Source of the DNA: JANQRZ01 sp965215165
Lineage (GTDB): Bacteria > Bacteroidota > Rhodothermia > Rhodothermales > JANQRZ01
DNA: 64,000 nucleotides
Reading direction: 5' to 3'
Assembly (NCBI GenBank): GCA_965215165.1
Contig: CBDCCX010000006.1
Span: 1,302,001-1,366,000, forward strand
Shown here: positions 40,255-48,018 of the stretch, in pieces
How the letters are laid out: every line of letters starts with the position of its first letter
Numbering within the stretch: the first letter of the stretch is position 1
Position numbers and translations under genes: made by a program
Notes under the pieces: generated by a model
What the model was told of the DNA's origin: nothing
The model's database searches: none
What the model saw: only the letters and a program-made list of their open reading frames with translations

Positions 40255-41634
40255 GTGGGGCTTCTCCTGACCCCGCCCGTCGCCGCCGGCACCGCGACCG
40301 TCGCCATCGAGGCGTCGCTCTTCGTGCTCCTGCTCGCGCTCTCGGCGTTCTTCTCCGGCTCCGAGGTCGCCCTCTTCTCGCTCAGCGAAGGCGACCGCGA
40401 GACGCTGCGCGAGGACGAGAGCGCCGGCGCGCGCCGTGTGCTGCGGATGCTCGAGCGCCCACGCCGGCTGCTCATCGGCATCCTGATCATGAACAACCTC
40501 GTCAACGTCGCCGCGGCGATCCTGGCGACGGTCCTGACGGTGCAGGTGGCCCTCGCCTACGGGTGGAGCGAGACGGTCCTGCTCGTGATCCAGGTGGTGC
40601 TGCTGACGTTCCTGCTCCTGGTCCTCAGCGAGATCACCCCGAAGCTCATCGCCACCCAGCAGAACCGGCGGTGGGCGACCGTCGCCTCCGGCCCGCTCTA
40701 CGTCCTGTTCCGGCTGCTCTACCCGGCCTCGGACCTGCTCGCGCGCGGCATGGACCTCATCCAGCACCGCTTCCGCACGCCGCAGTCCGTCGTCTCCAGC
40801 GAGGACCTCAAGACGCTGGCCGACCTTGGCGAGGCGCAGGGCACGCTCGAGGAGGAGGAGCGCGCGCTGATCCACTCCATCGTCGAGTTCGGGGAGACGA
40901 CCGTGCGCGCGGTGATGGTGAGCCGCGTCGACGTCCACGCGATCACCAGCACGGCGACCCTCGACGAGGCCCTCGCGCTGATCCGCGAGACCGGCCACTC
41001 GCGCTTCCCGCTCTACCACGAGCACCTCGACGCCGTCCTCGGCATCCTCTACGCCAAGGACCTGATCCCGCTGCTCGACCGCGAGGGGGCCGCGCTCTCC
41101 GCGCTCGACGCGCCCGCGACCGACTGGGAGGCCATCGCGCGCCCAGCCAAGTTCGTCCCGCTGAGCTGTCCGCTCGATGCCATGCTCGGCGACTTCCAGA
41201 CCTCGAACACCCACATCGCCGTCGTCGTGGACGAGTACGGCGGCACGGCGGGCGTGGTCACGCTCGAGGATATCCTCGAGGAGATCGTCGGCGAGATCCG
41301 CGACGAGCACGACCTGCCCGAGGCCGTGCCCTACGAGCGCGTCGGCCCCCACACCTTCCGCGTCGACGCCGGCATCGACCTGGGCGACCTGCTGGAGAAC
41401 TTCGAGGTCGAGGTCGAGGAGGCGTTCGACTTCGAGACGCTCGGCGGGCTGATCTTCCACCTGACCGGCGAGATTCCCGAGCCCGGCACCGTCGCCGAGT
41501 ACGGGCCGCTGACGTTCCGGGTCGAGGAGGTGGACAACAACCGGATCAAGCAGGTGCTCGTCGAGGTCGCGCCCCGCGCGGTCCGTGTCGAAGAGGCCGG
41601 ACGCCCGACGGAGGACGAAGGCCGGGTCGCCTGA
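40255..41634 (+). CDS. CNNM/CorC-type hemolysin-family membrane protein (GldE-like)
   Basis: 459 residues from the GTG at 40255; ATGs at 40087 and 40108 are in frame but would add a Pro/Arg-rich leader. The DUF21 domain has three or four helices (about 5-175), a CBS pair (about 195-330, VMVSRVDVHAITSTATLDEAL and FPLYHEHLDAVLGILYAKDL), and a C-terminal CorC/HlyC domain (about 370-450, VDAGIDLGDLLENFEVEVEE). Families include Mg2+/Co2+ transporters and, in Bacteroidota, the gliding protein GldE. Start is the uncertain part. Confidence 0.9.
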   Translation: MGLLLTPPVAAGTATVAIEASLFVLLLALSAFFSGSEVALFSLSEGDRETLREDESAGARRVLRMLERPRRLLIGILIMNNLVNVAAAILATVLTVQVALAYGWSETVLLVIQVVLLTFLLLVLSEITPKLIATQQNRRWATVASGPLYVLFRLLYPASDLLARGMDLIQHRFRTPQSVVSSEDLKTLADLGEAQGTLEEEERALIHSIVEFGETTVRAVMVSRVDVHAITSTATLDEALALIRETGHSRFPLYHEHLDAVLGILYAKDLIPLLDREGAALSALDAPATDWEAIARPAKFVPLSCPLDAMLGDFQTSNTHIAVVVDEYGGTAGVVTLEDILEEIVGEIRDEHDLPEAVPYERVGPHTFRVDAGIDLGDLLENFEVEVEEAFDFETLGGLIFHLTGEIPEPGTVAEYGPLTFRVEEVDNNRIKQVLVEVAPRAVRVEEAGRPTEDEGRVA

Positions 41635-41650
41635 GATTCCCCACAAGATG

Positions 41651-42142
41651 TCACCCCAGGGCCTTCGGTGGGACGAGCCAGACCAGCTCGCCGCGCCCGA
41701 AGCCGACCTCCTGCCACCGCCCCACGGCTACGTCGACGCGGGCGAGGGCGGCCGTCGGGAAGCGGACCGCGCCGCCACCGACCAGCCGGCTGACGGTCTC
41801 GCCCCAGCCGGGCTGATGGCCGACGAGGAGGAGCACGCTCGCCGCGTCGTCCTGGTCGTGGATCGTGCGGAGCAGCTCCGCCGGGCCGGCTCCGTAGAGC
41901 GACCGCGCCTCGCGCACCGGCGCGGTCAGGCCGCCGGCTTCGCGCGCGATCTCCAGCGTCGAGCGCGCCCGCACCGCCGTCGAGGTCACGATCCGGTCGG
42001 GGCGCGTGCCGCTGGTGGCGAGGAACCGCCCCATCGTCCGGGCCGCCTCTCGGCCTCGGCCGTTGAGGGGGCGGTCGTGATCGGGGCCGTAGTCGGCGTC
42101 CCAGTCGGACTTGCCGTGGCGGAGCAGGAGGATCGTCTTCAT
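41651..42142 (-). CDS. SixA-like histidine phosphatase
   Basis: 163 residues. LLLRHGKSDW near the N terminus carries the catalytic His of the RHG motif; LLVGHQPGWGETVSRL carries the second His. SixA dephosphorylates phosphohistidine, for example on Hpt domains of phosphorelays. It is the last gene of the signalling operon, 27 bp after the AI-2E-type transporter, which suggests that it tunes the histidine kinase of that operon. Confidence 0.85.
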   Translation of the reverse strand: MKTILLLRHGKSDWDADYGPDHDRPLNGRGREAARTMGRFLATSGTRPDRIVTSTAVRARSTLEIAREAGGLTAPVREARSLYGAGPAELLRTIHDQDDAASVLLLVGHQPGWGETVSRLVGGGAVRFPTAALARVDVAVGRWQEVGFGRGELVWLVPPKALG

Positions 42143-42169
42143 GGAGGGCGCAGGGAAAGGAGGCGTGGG

Positions 42170-43195
42170 TTATGAGAATCGGTAGCTGCGCGAGGTCCGC
42201 ACGAACTCCTGCACGAGCACCTTCAGCACGGCCGCCACCGGCACGGCCAGCAGCAGCCCGAGCAGCCCGAACACCTCGGCCGCCACCAAGAGCACCAGCA
42301 GGATCACGAGCGGCGACAGCTCCACGTTGCGCGCCAGGAGCAGCGGCTGCGAGCCGACGTTGTCGATCACCTGGATCACGGCAAACGACAGCGCGATGGG
42401 GACCGCCTGCCCCAGCGAGCCGGTCGTCGCGGCCGAGACCGCGATGGCGACGATCCCGCCGATGAACGGTCCCAGGAACGGGACGAGGTTCGCCAGGCCC
42501 GCCACGAAGCCGACCACGAAGTAGTAGTCCACGCCGATGAGCCAGAGCGCGAAGGTCGCCAGCAGGCCGACGATGGTGGCGGCGAGGAGCTGGCCCCGGA
42601 GGTAGCCGCCGAGCTGGCCGTCGGCGCGGTGGAGGGCGTTGAGCGTGAACTCGAAGTAGCGGTTCGGGACGAGGCCGATGAAGCGCTTGCGGATGCGCCG
42701 CCCGTCGCGGAGCAGGAAGAAGGCGATCACCGGCACGATCACCACCTGCGTCACCAGCCCGAGCACGCCCGGCACGAACCCGAGCACGTCGCCGAGGTGG
42801 CGCTCGGTGAAGTCTGCGGCCCACGCCTGCAGGTCCGGCGGAGCCACGCCGAGCGGGGCGAGGCGGGCCCCGGCCCACCGCTCCACGCCCTCCACGAAGC
42901 GCATCGCCGTGCTCGGATCGAACCCTTCTTGCAGCGCCACCACCTGGGCGGCCAGCGCCGGCAGCAAGAGCCCCAGCGGCACGCCGACGCCGACGAGGAA
43001 GCCGGCGAACACGAGCCCCGAGGCCGCGCCGCGCCCCATCCCGCGCGCTTCGAGCCGTCCGGCGAGCGGGTCCAGCAGGTAGGCCAGCAGCGCCCCGAGC
43101 ACGAGCATCTGCACGACGCCCGCCGCCGGCGCGAACAGCCACGCCGCCGCCGCCACCGCGCCAAGGAGGAGAAACGCTTTAGCCCAGCGTGGCAT
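42170..43195 (-). CDS. AI-2E family transporter-like membrane protein
   Basis: 341 residues from the ATG at 43195 with about eight membrane helices; the family pattern includes FVPGVLGLVTQVVIVPVIAFFLLRDGRRIRKRF, LGGYLRGQLLAATIVGLLATFALWLIGVDYYFVVGFVAGL and NLVPFLGPFIGGIVAIAV. Members include YdgG/TqsA and PerM. Its start overlaps the end of the cyclic-nucleotide-binding gene by 17 bp, so it belongs to the operon. Transported substrate unknown. Confidence 0.87.
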   Translation of the reverse strand: MPRWAKAFLLLGAVAAAAWLFAPAAGVVQMLVLGALLAYLLDPLAGRLEARGMGRGAASGLVFAGFLVGVGVPLGLLLPALAAQVVALQEGFDPSTAMRFVEGVERWAGARLAPLGVAPPDLQAWAADFTERHLGDVLGFVPGVLGLVTQVVIVPVIAFFLLRDGRRIRKRFIGLVPNRYFEFTLNALHRADGQLGGYLRGQLLAATIVGLLATFALWLIGVDYYFVVGFVAGLANLVPFLGPFIGGIVAIAVSAATTGSLGQAVPIALSFAVIQVIDNVGSQPLLLARNVELSPLVILLVLLVAAEVFGLLGLLLAVPVAAVLKVLVQEFVRTSRSYRFS

Positions 43196-43718
43196 CCTCG
43201 CCTCCGTCGTGGTAGGGCTCGGCCCCAGGGCCTCGCGCTTGGTGGAGCCGTTCGAGCTGCCCGTCGGCATGGACGAGGCGGGCCCCGAGGTTGCGGGCGA
43301 GCGGCAGCAGCAGCTTCACGCCGAGCCGGGGCGCGCGCTGGACGAGGTCGTACAGCTCGGGCTGGAAGAGGCCGTGGAGGACCGTTGCCGCCGTCGCCTC
43401 GGCCCTGGCCGAGCGCGGGGTCTCGTTGAGCAGGGCGATCTCGCCGAAGAAGTCGCCCTCGCCCAGCTCGGCGAGCCGCCGGTTCGTCGGCTCGTGCGTG
43501 ATGGCGACGGCCCCGGTCTCGATGACGTACATCCCGACGCCGGGGTCGCCCTGCCGGAAGATCACCTCGCCGGCCTGGTACTGCCGGCGGTAGAGGATTT
43601 TGCGGAGCTTCGCCAGCTCGCCGCGGTCGAGGTCGGCGAACATCGGCACCCGGCGCAGCAGGCCGAGCGTCCCGGTCATCGGCTCGCGCCGGAAGATGTT
43701 GTCCCAGAGGCTATCCAT
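43179..43718 (-). CDS. Cyclic-nucleotide-binding-domain protein
   Basis: 179 residues, one CRP-type CNB domain (about 25-140): PMFADLDRGELAKLRKIL, GEVIFRQGDPGVGMYVIETGAVAI and GEGDFFGEIALLNETPRSA, the phosphate-binding cassette. There is no HTH, so it is a ligand sensor without a DNA-binding part. The short N-terminal tail before the CNB domain and a His/Arg-rich C-terminal tail are unusual. It overlaps the histidine kinase gene by 8 bp. It is the likely receptor for the second messenger made by the cyclase in this operon. Confidence 0.85.
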   Translation of the reverse strand: MDSLWDNIFRREPMTGTLGLLRRVPMFADLDRGELAKLRKILYRRQYQAGEVIFRQGDPGVGMYVIETGAVAITHEPTNRRLAELGEGDFFGEIALLNETPRSARAEATAATVLHGLFQPELYDLVQRAPRLGVKLLLPLARNLGARLVHADGQLERLHQARGPGAEPYHDGGEDATLG

Positions 43719-44688
43719 CGCGGAGCGCCCCCGCCTCGGCCGCCCGAGGCAGCGTGACCACGAACGTCGTCCCCTCCCCCTCCTCCGTCTCGATGCCCAG
43801 CGTCCCGCCGTGCTGAGTGACGATCTCGTAGGAGAGCGACAGCCCCAGCCCGGTCCCCGCGCCGACCGGCTTGGTCGTGAAGAACGGCTCGAAGACGCGC
43901 GCCCGCACGGCCTCGGGCATCCCGCGCCCGTTGTCGGCCACCCGGACCTCGACCTCATCGCCGCGCACCTCGGTCCGCACCTCGACGATGGGCCTGAACG
44001 CGTCGTCGGCCTTCGCCTTCTCGTGCGTCGCGTAGAACGCGTTGTTGAGCAGGTTGATCAGCACGCGCCCGATCTCCTGCGGCACCACCTCGACGTGTCC
44101 CACCTCAGCGTCGAGGTCGAACCGGAGGTCGGCGTTGAACCGCGTCTCGGCGGCGCGCATCCCGTGGTAGGCGAGGCCGGCGTACTGCTTGACGAGGGCG
44201 TTGAGGGCGACGGCCTGGCGCTGGTCGTCGTTGCTGCGCGCGTGCAGCAGCATGGCCCGAACGGTCGCGTCGGCGCGCTTGCCGTGCTCGGTGATCTTGT
44301 CTGCGTTGAGGGCGATGTCCTCGAGGAGGTCGCCGACCTCGCCGAGCACCTCGCCGGCGGAGCGGTCGCGGTGCTCGTCCAGCTCTTCGCGCAGCTCGCG
44401 GGTGAGGTCCACCAGGAGCTGGGCGAAGTTGTTGACGAAGTTGAGCGGGTTCTTGATCTCGTGGGCGATCCCGGCGGTGAGCTGCCCGAGCGACGCCATC
44501 TTGCGGCTCTGGGCGAGCTGGTCCTGCACCGTGCGGAGGCTCTCGCGCGCCGTCTTGGCCTCGGCCTCCAGCGCCTCCACCTCGCCGCGCAGCCGGGCTG
44601 CCTCCGCCGCCTGCCGCCGCCCGTGCCACCACAGCCACGCCGCCAGCGCCACGACGACCACGCGGAAGAGGATGAGCAGAGGATCCAT
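43711..44688 (-). CDS. Sensor histidine kinase
   Basis: 325 residues from the ATG at 44688. One membrane helix (about 3-22) is followed by a coiled coil (about 26-60), the dimerisation box with His76 (GIAHEIKNPLNFV), and an HATPase domain with NLLNNAFYA, DNGRGMP, GTGLGLSLSYEIV. There is no periplasmic sensor domain, so it senses membrane or cytosolic cues. Its likely partner is the receiver domain of the cyclase encoded just upstream. A 7-bp repeat run lies between the cyclase gene and this one. Confidence 0.87.
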   Translation of the reverse strand: MDPLLILFRVVVVALAAWLWWHGRRQAAEAARLRGEVEALEAEAKTARESLRTVQDQLAQSRKMASLGQLTAGIAHEIKNPLNFVNNFAQLLVDLTRELREELDEHRDRSAGEVLGEVGDLLEDIALNADKITEHGKRADATVRAMLLHARSNDDQRQAVALNALVKQYAGLAYHGMRAAETRFNADLRFDLDAEVGHVEVVPQEIGRVLINLLNNAFYATHEKAKADDAFRPIVEVRTEVRGDEVEVRVADNGRGMPEAVRARVFEPFFTTKPVGAGTGLGLSLSYEIVTQHGGTLGIETEEGEGTTFVVTLPRAAEAGALRDG

Positions 44689-44689
44689 G

Positions 44690-44724
44690 ACAGAGGACAG
44701 AGGACAGAGGACAGAGGACAGAAG
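44690..44724 (-). repeat. Heptanucleotide repeat before the histidine kinase gene
   Basis: Four perfect copies of ACAGAGG (44690-44717) and a fifth imperfect copy, read on the plus strand. They fall directly upstream of the kinase start, where the ribosome-binding site should be, so copy-number change could alter translation. Confidence 0.9.
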
Positions 44725-44787
44725 GTGCGGCGGACTCCTCAACGGTCTCGTTGCCTTTCCCGGTTTTCTTCGATTCCCCCCCTTCCC

Positions 44788-46230
44788 TCACTCCGCAGCC
44801 GCCTCGGCAAGATAGCCGCGCAGCGACTGCGAGATCAGCTCCGACATGACGGTGAAGTGCACCACCCACCCGTCGCCGGACGCCTCCAGCACCTTCGCGT
44901 AGGCATCGTCGAAGGCGCGGTCGGCGGCGTCGGGGACGGGGAGCTGGAGCTTGAGGTCGGTGAACGGCTCGAGCGGGTGGTCGGTGCGGAGGAGGCCGCC
45001 GGAGAGCGAGAGCGCGGTGAAGTCCGCGTCGACGGCCTGGCCGCCGAGCTGCTTGCCGTCGAGGACGTGGAAGCGGACCGGCAGGGGGCGCGGCAGCGGG
45101 TGGAGGGCGCGCGCCTCGGCCGGCAGCCCGTCCTCGCCGAGGCCGCCCACGTCGAAGAGCGGGATCGGGGCCGAGAAGCCCTTGGCCGACAGCTCCATCG
45201 TGCGCCGAACCCGGACGTCGTCGCCCGCCTCGGCCAGCGTCGCGGCCGAGATCAGCACCTGCCCGCCGACCGTCGCCGACTCGATCCGGCCCGTCAGGTT
45301 GACCGGGCTGCCGACGACGCCGTACTTCATCCGCCGCTCCGAGCCGATGTTGCCGACCACCACGTCGCCCGTGTTGATGCCGATGCCCATCTGGAGCGGT
45401 GGCATGGCCATCGCCTCCACCTGCTCGTTGACCCCGGCCATGGCCTGCTGCATGGCGACGGCGCAGGCGACGGCGCGGCGGGCATGGTCCGGGCGCTCGA
45501 CGGGCGCGCCGAAGAGCACGAGCACCCCATCGCCCAGAACTTCGTCGATGGTGCCGCCGTACTCCTGGATCACGCCGGTCATCGCGCCGAGGTGGATGTT
45601 GAGCACGTCTAGCACGCGCTCCGGGGCGATGCGCTCGCTCATCGTCGAGAAGCCCCGCAGGTCGGCCATCATGATGGTGACGCGCCGCCGCTCGCCGCCG
45701 AGCTGCGTGGCCTCGGGGCCGGCGAGCAGCGTCTCGGCCACCTCGTCGGAGAGGTAGCGCCCGACGGTCTCGCGGGCGTGCGCGGCCTGCTTCTGGTCGC
45801 GCACCCGGGCGAGGGCCTTGTCGATGGTGAGCTCGAGGTCGTCGAGGTCGATGGGCTTGGTGAGGAAGTCGAAGGCCCCCTGGTTCATCGCGGTGCGGAT
45901 GTTCATCATGTCGCCGTAGGCCGTGACGACGACCGCGCCGAAGACGTCCTCCTCCCGCCGGAGCCGGGTCAGCTCGGCCAGCAGCGTCAGCCCGTCCATG
46001 CGCGGCATGTTGATGTCCGTCAGCACCAGGTCGATCGCGTGCTCGCGGAGGTGCTCGAGGGCCTCCTCGCCGTCGCCGGCGAAGAGGAACTCCAGCTCGC
46101 CCCGGCGGATGCGGCGGCGGAACTTCTGCTGGATCAGCGTGGCGAGGTCGGGCTCGTCGTCGGCAACGAGGATGCGGGCGACCTCCACGTCGTTCGGCGG
46201 GGTAGGGCTCGTGTCAGCCTGGTCGGTCAT
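44788..46230 (-). CDS. Response regulator-class III nucleotide cyclase-PilZ protein
   Basis: 480 residues in three parts. Receiver (15-140): acidic pair Asp24/Asp25, phospho-acceptor Asp72 in TDINMP and Lys125. Class III cyclase (about 178-320): metal Asp190 (ADLRGF) and Asp234 (VLGDGV), transition-state Asn311/Arg315 (NLTGR). PilZ-like C-terminal part (about 380-480, VRFHVLDGKQ to LQLPVP). Glu230 and Gly304 stand where adenylyl cyclases carry Lys and Asp/Thr, so the product need not be cAMP. Its ATG overlaps the MBL gene stop as ATGA. Phosphorylation of the receiver probably switches the cyclase. Confidence 0.9.
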   Translation of the reverse strand: MTDQADTSPTPPNDVEVARILVADDEPDLATLIQQKFRRRIRRGELEFLFAGDGEEALEHLREHAIDLVLTDINMPRMDGLTLLAELTRLRREEDVFGAVVVTAYGDMMNIRTAMNQGAFDFLTKPIDLDDLELTIDKALARVRDQKQAAHARETVGRYLSDEVAETLLAGPEATQLGGERRRVTIMMADLRGFSTMSERIAPERVLDVLNIHLGAMTGVIQEYGGTIDEVLGDGVLVLFGAPVERPDHARRAVACAVAMQQAMAGVNEQVEAMAMPPLQMGIGINTGDVVVGNIGSERRMKYGVVGSPVNLTGRIESATVGGQVLISAATLAEAGDDVRVRRTMELSAKGFSAPIPLFDVGGLGEDGLPAEARALHPLPRPLPVRFHVLDGKQLGGQAVDADFTALSLSGGLLRTDHPLEPFTDLKLQLPVPDAADRAFDDAYAKVLEASGDGWVVHFTVMSELISQSLRGYLAEAAAE

Positions 46231-47096
46231 AGCGTTTGGGCGCTCGTGGCAGGGCGGTCGGCAGGCGGCACCGGACCGGCCTCGCCGAGTGTGAGCGTGA
46301 GCCCCTCGGCCGCGACGCTGCACGCGATCCCGTGCGGCTCGAGCGCGGCCGTAGCCTGCTGCAGCACGGCGTCGAGGTCGTCGTCGGTGCGGTCGGGGTC
46401 GTGGTGGGTCAGGACGAGGCGGCCCACGCCCGCGTCGATGGCGAGCTGGACGGCTTCGCCGGTGCTGCTGTGCCCCCACCCGCGCCGCGTCTCGATCTCG
46501 GCGTCGAGGTACTGCCCGTCGTGGCAGAGCACACTGACTCCGCGGCAGAACGCGACGATCTGGGCGCGCGGGACCTGGGTCTCCAGCCCCAGCTCGTTGT
46601 CGGGCATGAACACGAAGCTCGCGCCCTCGTGTTCGATCCGGTAGCCGAAGGCCCCGCCGGGGTGGTTGACGGCCTGGCGCGCCACGTCGATGCCGTTGCG
46701 CCGCAGGAACGTCATCGGGCGCTGCCGGATGCGGCGGAGGGTGCACGGCAGATCGGCGGCCCGCAGCGGGTAGTGGACCCCGTCCAGGAGCGCCAGCGGC
46801 GACCAGTCGGCCGCGTCGTAGTCGAGCACGTGGATCGCCCGGCCGGGTTCGTAGAGCGGCGCGAAGAACGGGAAGCCGATCAGGTGGTCGGCGTGGAGGT
46901 GGGTCAGCAGAATGAAGACCTCGTCGGAGGTGCCCGCGAGCGCGGCCCCGAGCGGGCGGATGCCCGTCCCGCCGTCGATCACGAGCACGCGGCCGGGGAA
47001 GGCGACGGCGATGGCGGTGGTGTGGCCGCCGTAGCGGGCGAAGTCCGCCCCCGGCGACGGCGTCGAGCCGCGGACCCCGTAGAAGGTGACGGTCAT
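46227..47096 (-). CDS. MBL-fold hydrolase, possible cyclic-nucleotide phosphodiesterase
   Basis: 289 residues of the small MBL group that begins FYGVRGSTPSPG. Metal ligands: His66, His68, Asp70, His71 in THLHADHLIG; later NHPGGAFGYR, LCHDGQYLDAE, GHSSTGEAVQL and LTHHDPDR supply the rest. RNase Z and class II phosphodiesterases share this fold, as does the phage anti-Pycsar enzyme Apyc1, but family-level identity with the latter is not shown. It sits between the DUF5706 gene (TGATG overlap) and the cyclase gene (ATGA overlap), which suggests removal of the cyclase product. Confidence 0.85.
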   Translation of the reverse strand: MTVTFYGVRGSTPSPGADFARYGGHTTAIAVAFPGRVLVIDGGTGIRPLGAALAGTSDEVFILLTHLHADHLIGFPFFAPLYEPGRAIHVLDYDAADWSPLALLDGVHYPLRAADLPCTLRRIRQRPMTFLRRNGIDVARQAVNHPGGAFGYRIEHEGASFVFMPDNELGLETQVPRAQIVAFCRGVSVLCHDGQYLDAEIETRRGWGHSSTGEAVQLAIDAGVGRLVLTHHDPDRTDDDLDAVLQQATAALEPHGIACSVAAEGLTLTLGEAGPVPPADRPATSAQTL

Positions 47097-47887
47097 CAGG
47101 GCAGCGGGATCAGGGGCGCAGCCGGAGCCGCCTCCGGGGTGATCGTCACCGTCGTCGGCTCCTCCCCGATCACGTCGGTGGCGATGAGGTAGTAGGTCCC
47201 GATGAAGAGCAGCACGCCGGTGACGATCGAGATCATGAAGACCGTGTACGAGGTGCGGAGCAGCCGGAACTTGGTCGTCAGCACGCTGCCCAGCCCGTAG
47301 AGGTCGCGGATCATGTTGCGGTAGAGCCGGTCGCCGTCGAGCATCAGCTCGGTCATGCCCGTCTCGAAGTCGTCGCGCGTCATGTTGGCGTAGTGCCCGA
47401 AGAAGAGGATGTTGGCGCTCTCGCTGCGGACCTGCTCGAGCGTCACCGCGGTGGTGTTGACCCGGGGCCGGGCCGAGCGGATGGCGAAGACCATCGAGAT
47501 CAGGCAGCCGATCATGAGCACCGAGGTCGGCACCAGCAACCACGGGTTGGAGTCGATCTTGGGCGAGATTGCGCCGAGCAGGATCGGCAGGATGAGGCCG
47601 TTGATCGAGATCATGATGTTGGCCTTGGTGTCGGCCAGCGAGGTGAGGTCCATGTGGACGCGGTACGCCGTGCGGAACATGGTCTCGACGCCGCGCTTGG
47701 TGCCGAAGGTGTCGGCCACGCGGTCCTCCTCCTTCTCTTTCCCCGCCTTCTTCGCTTTCTTCTCGGCCTTCTTCTGCGCCTTGCGCTCGGCGCGCGCCTC
47801 CTCGACCGCCTCGGCCGAGGCGAGGGCGACGGCCTCAATGTCGGGCGGCTCCAGCACCTCGGGCTCGGGGTGTTCGTCGGTGGGCAT
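47096..47887 (-). CDS. DUF5706/PycTM-like membrane effector
   Basis: 263 residues. A Lys/Ala/Glu-rich charged stretch (28-55) is followed by a PycTM-type core: RTAYRVHMDLTSLADTKANIMISINGLIL, then helices at about 90-107, 117-137 and 214-236, with NILFFGHYANMTRDDFE, LMLDGDRLYRNMIRDLYGLGSVL and LRTSYTVFMI between. DUF5706 is the family of the Pycsar transmembrane effector, which disrupts the inner membrane when it binds cyclic CMP or UMP. First gene of the operon. No cytosolic HD domain is fused here, unlike some relatives. Confidence 0.85.
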   Translation of the reverse strand: MPTDEHPEPEVLEPPDIEAVALASAEAVEEARAERKAQKKAEKKAKKAGKEKEEDRVADTFGTKRGVETMFRTAYRVHMDLTSLADTKANIMISINGLILPILLGAISPKIDSNPWLLVPTSVLMIGCLISMVFAIRSARPRVNTTAVTLEQVRSESANILFFGHYANMTRDDFETGMTELMLDGDRLYRNMIRDLYGLGSVLTTKFRLLRTSYTVFMISIVTGVLLFIGTYYLIATDVIGEEPTTVTITPEAAPAAPLIPLP

Positions 47888-48018
47888 CGGGCGCTTGGTT
47901 GGTGATTCTTGTTGCGTGATTCGTGAGTCTGCTTCTCAGCGTTACAGTCAGCCCCCTTACGTAGCACGCCACACGAATCACATTTGCGGATCGGTCGCAA
48001 TATCGGCACACCGCCGCG

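Noticed and set aside
40015..41646. 543-residue open frame opposite the CNNM gene
   Set aside because: Antisense shadow; the plus-strand gene has clear CBS and CorC domains.
46227..47096. Direct naming of the MBL gene as Apyc1
   Set aside because: Shared fold and context only; the FYGVRGS start is a broader MBL group, and no alignment could be run.
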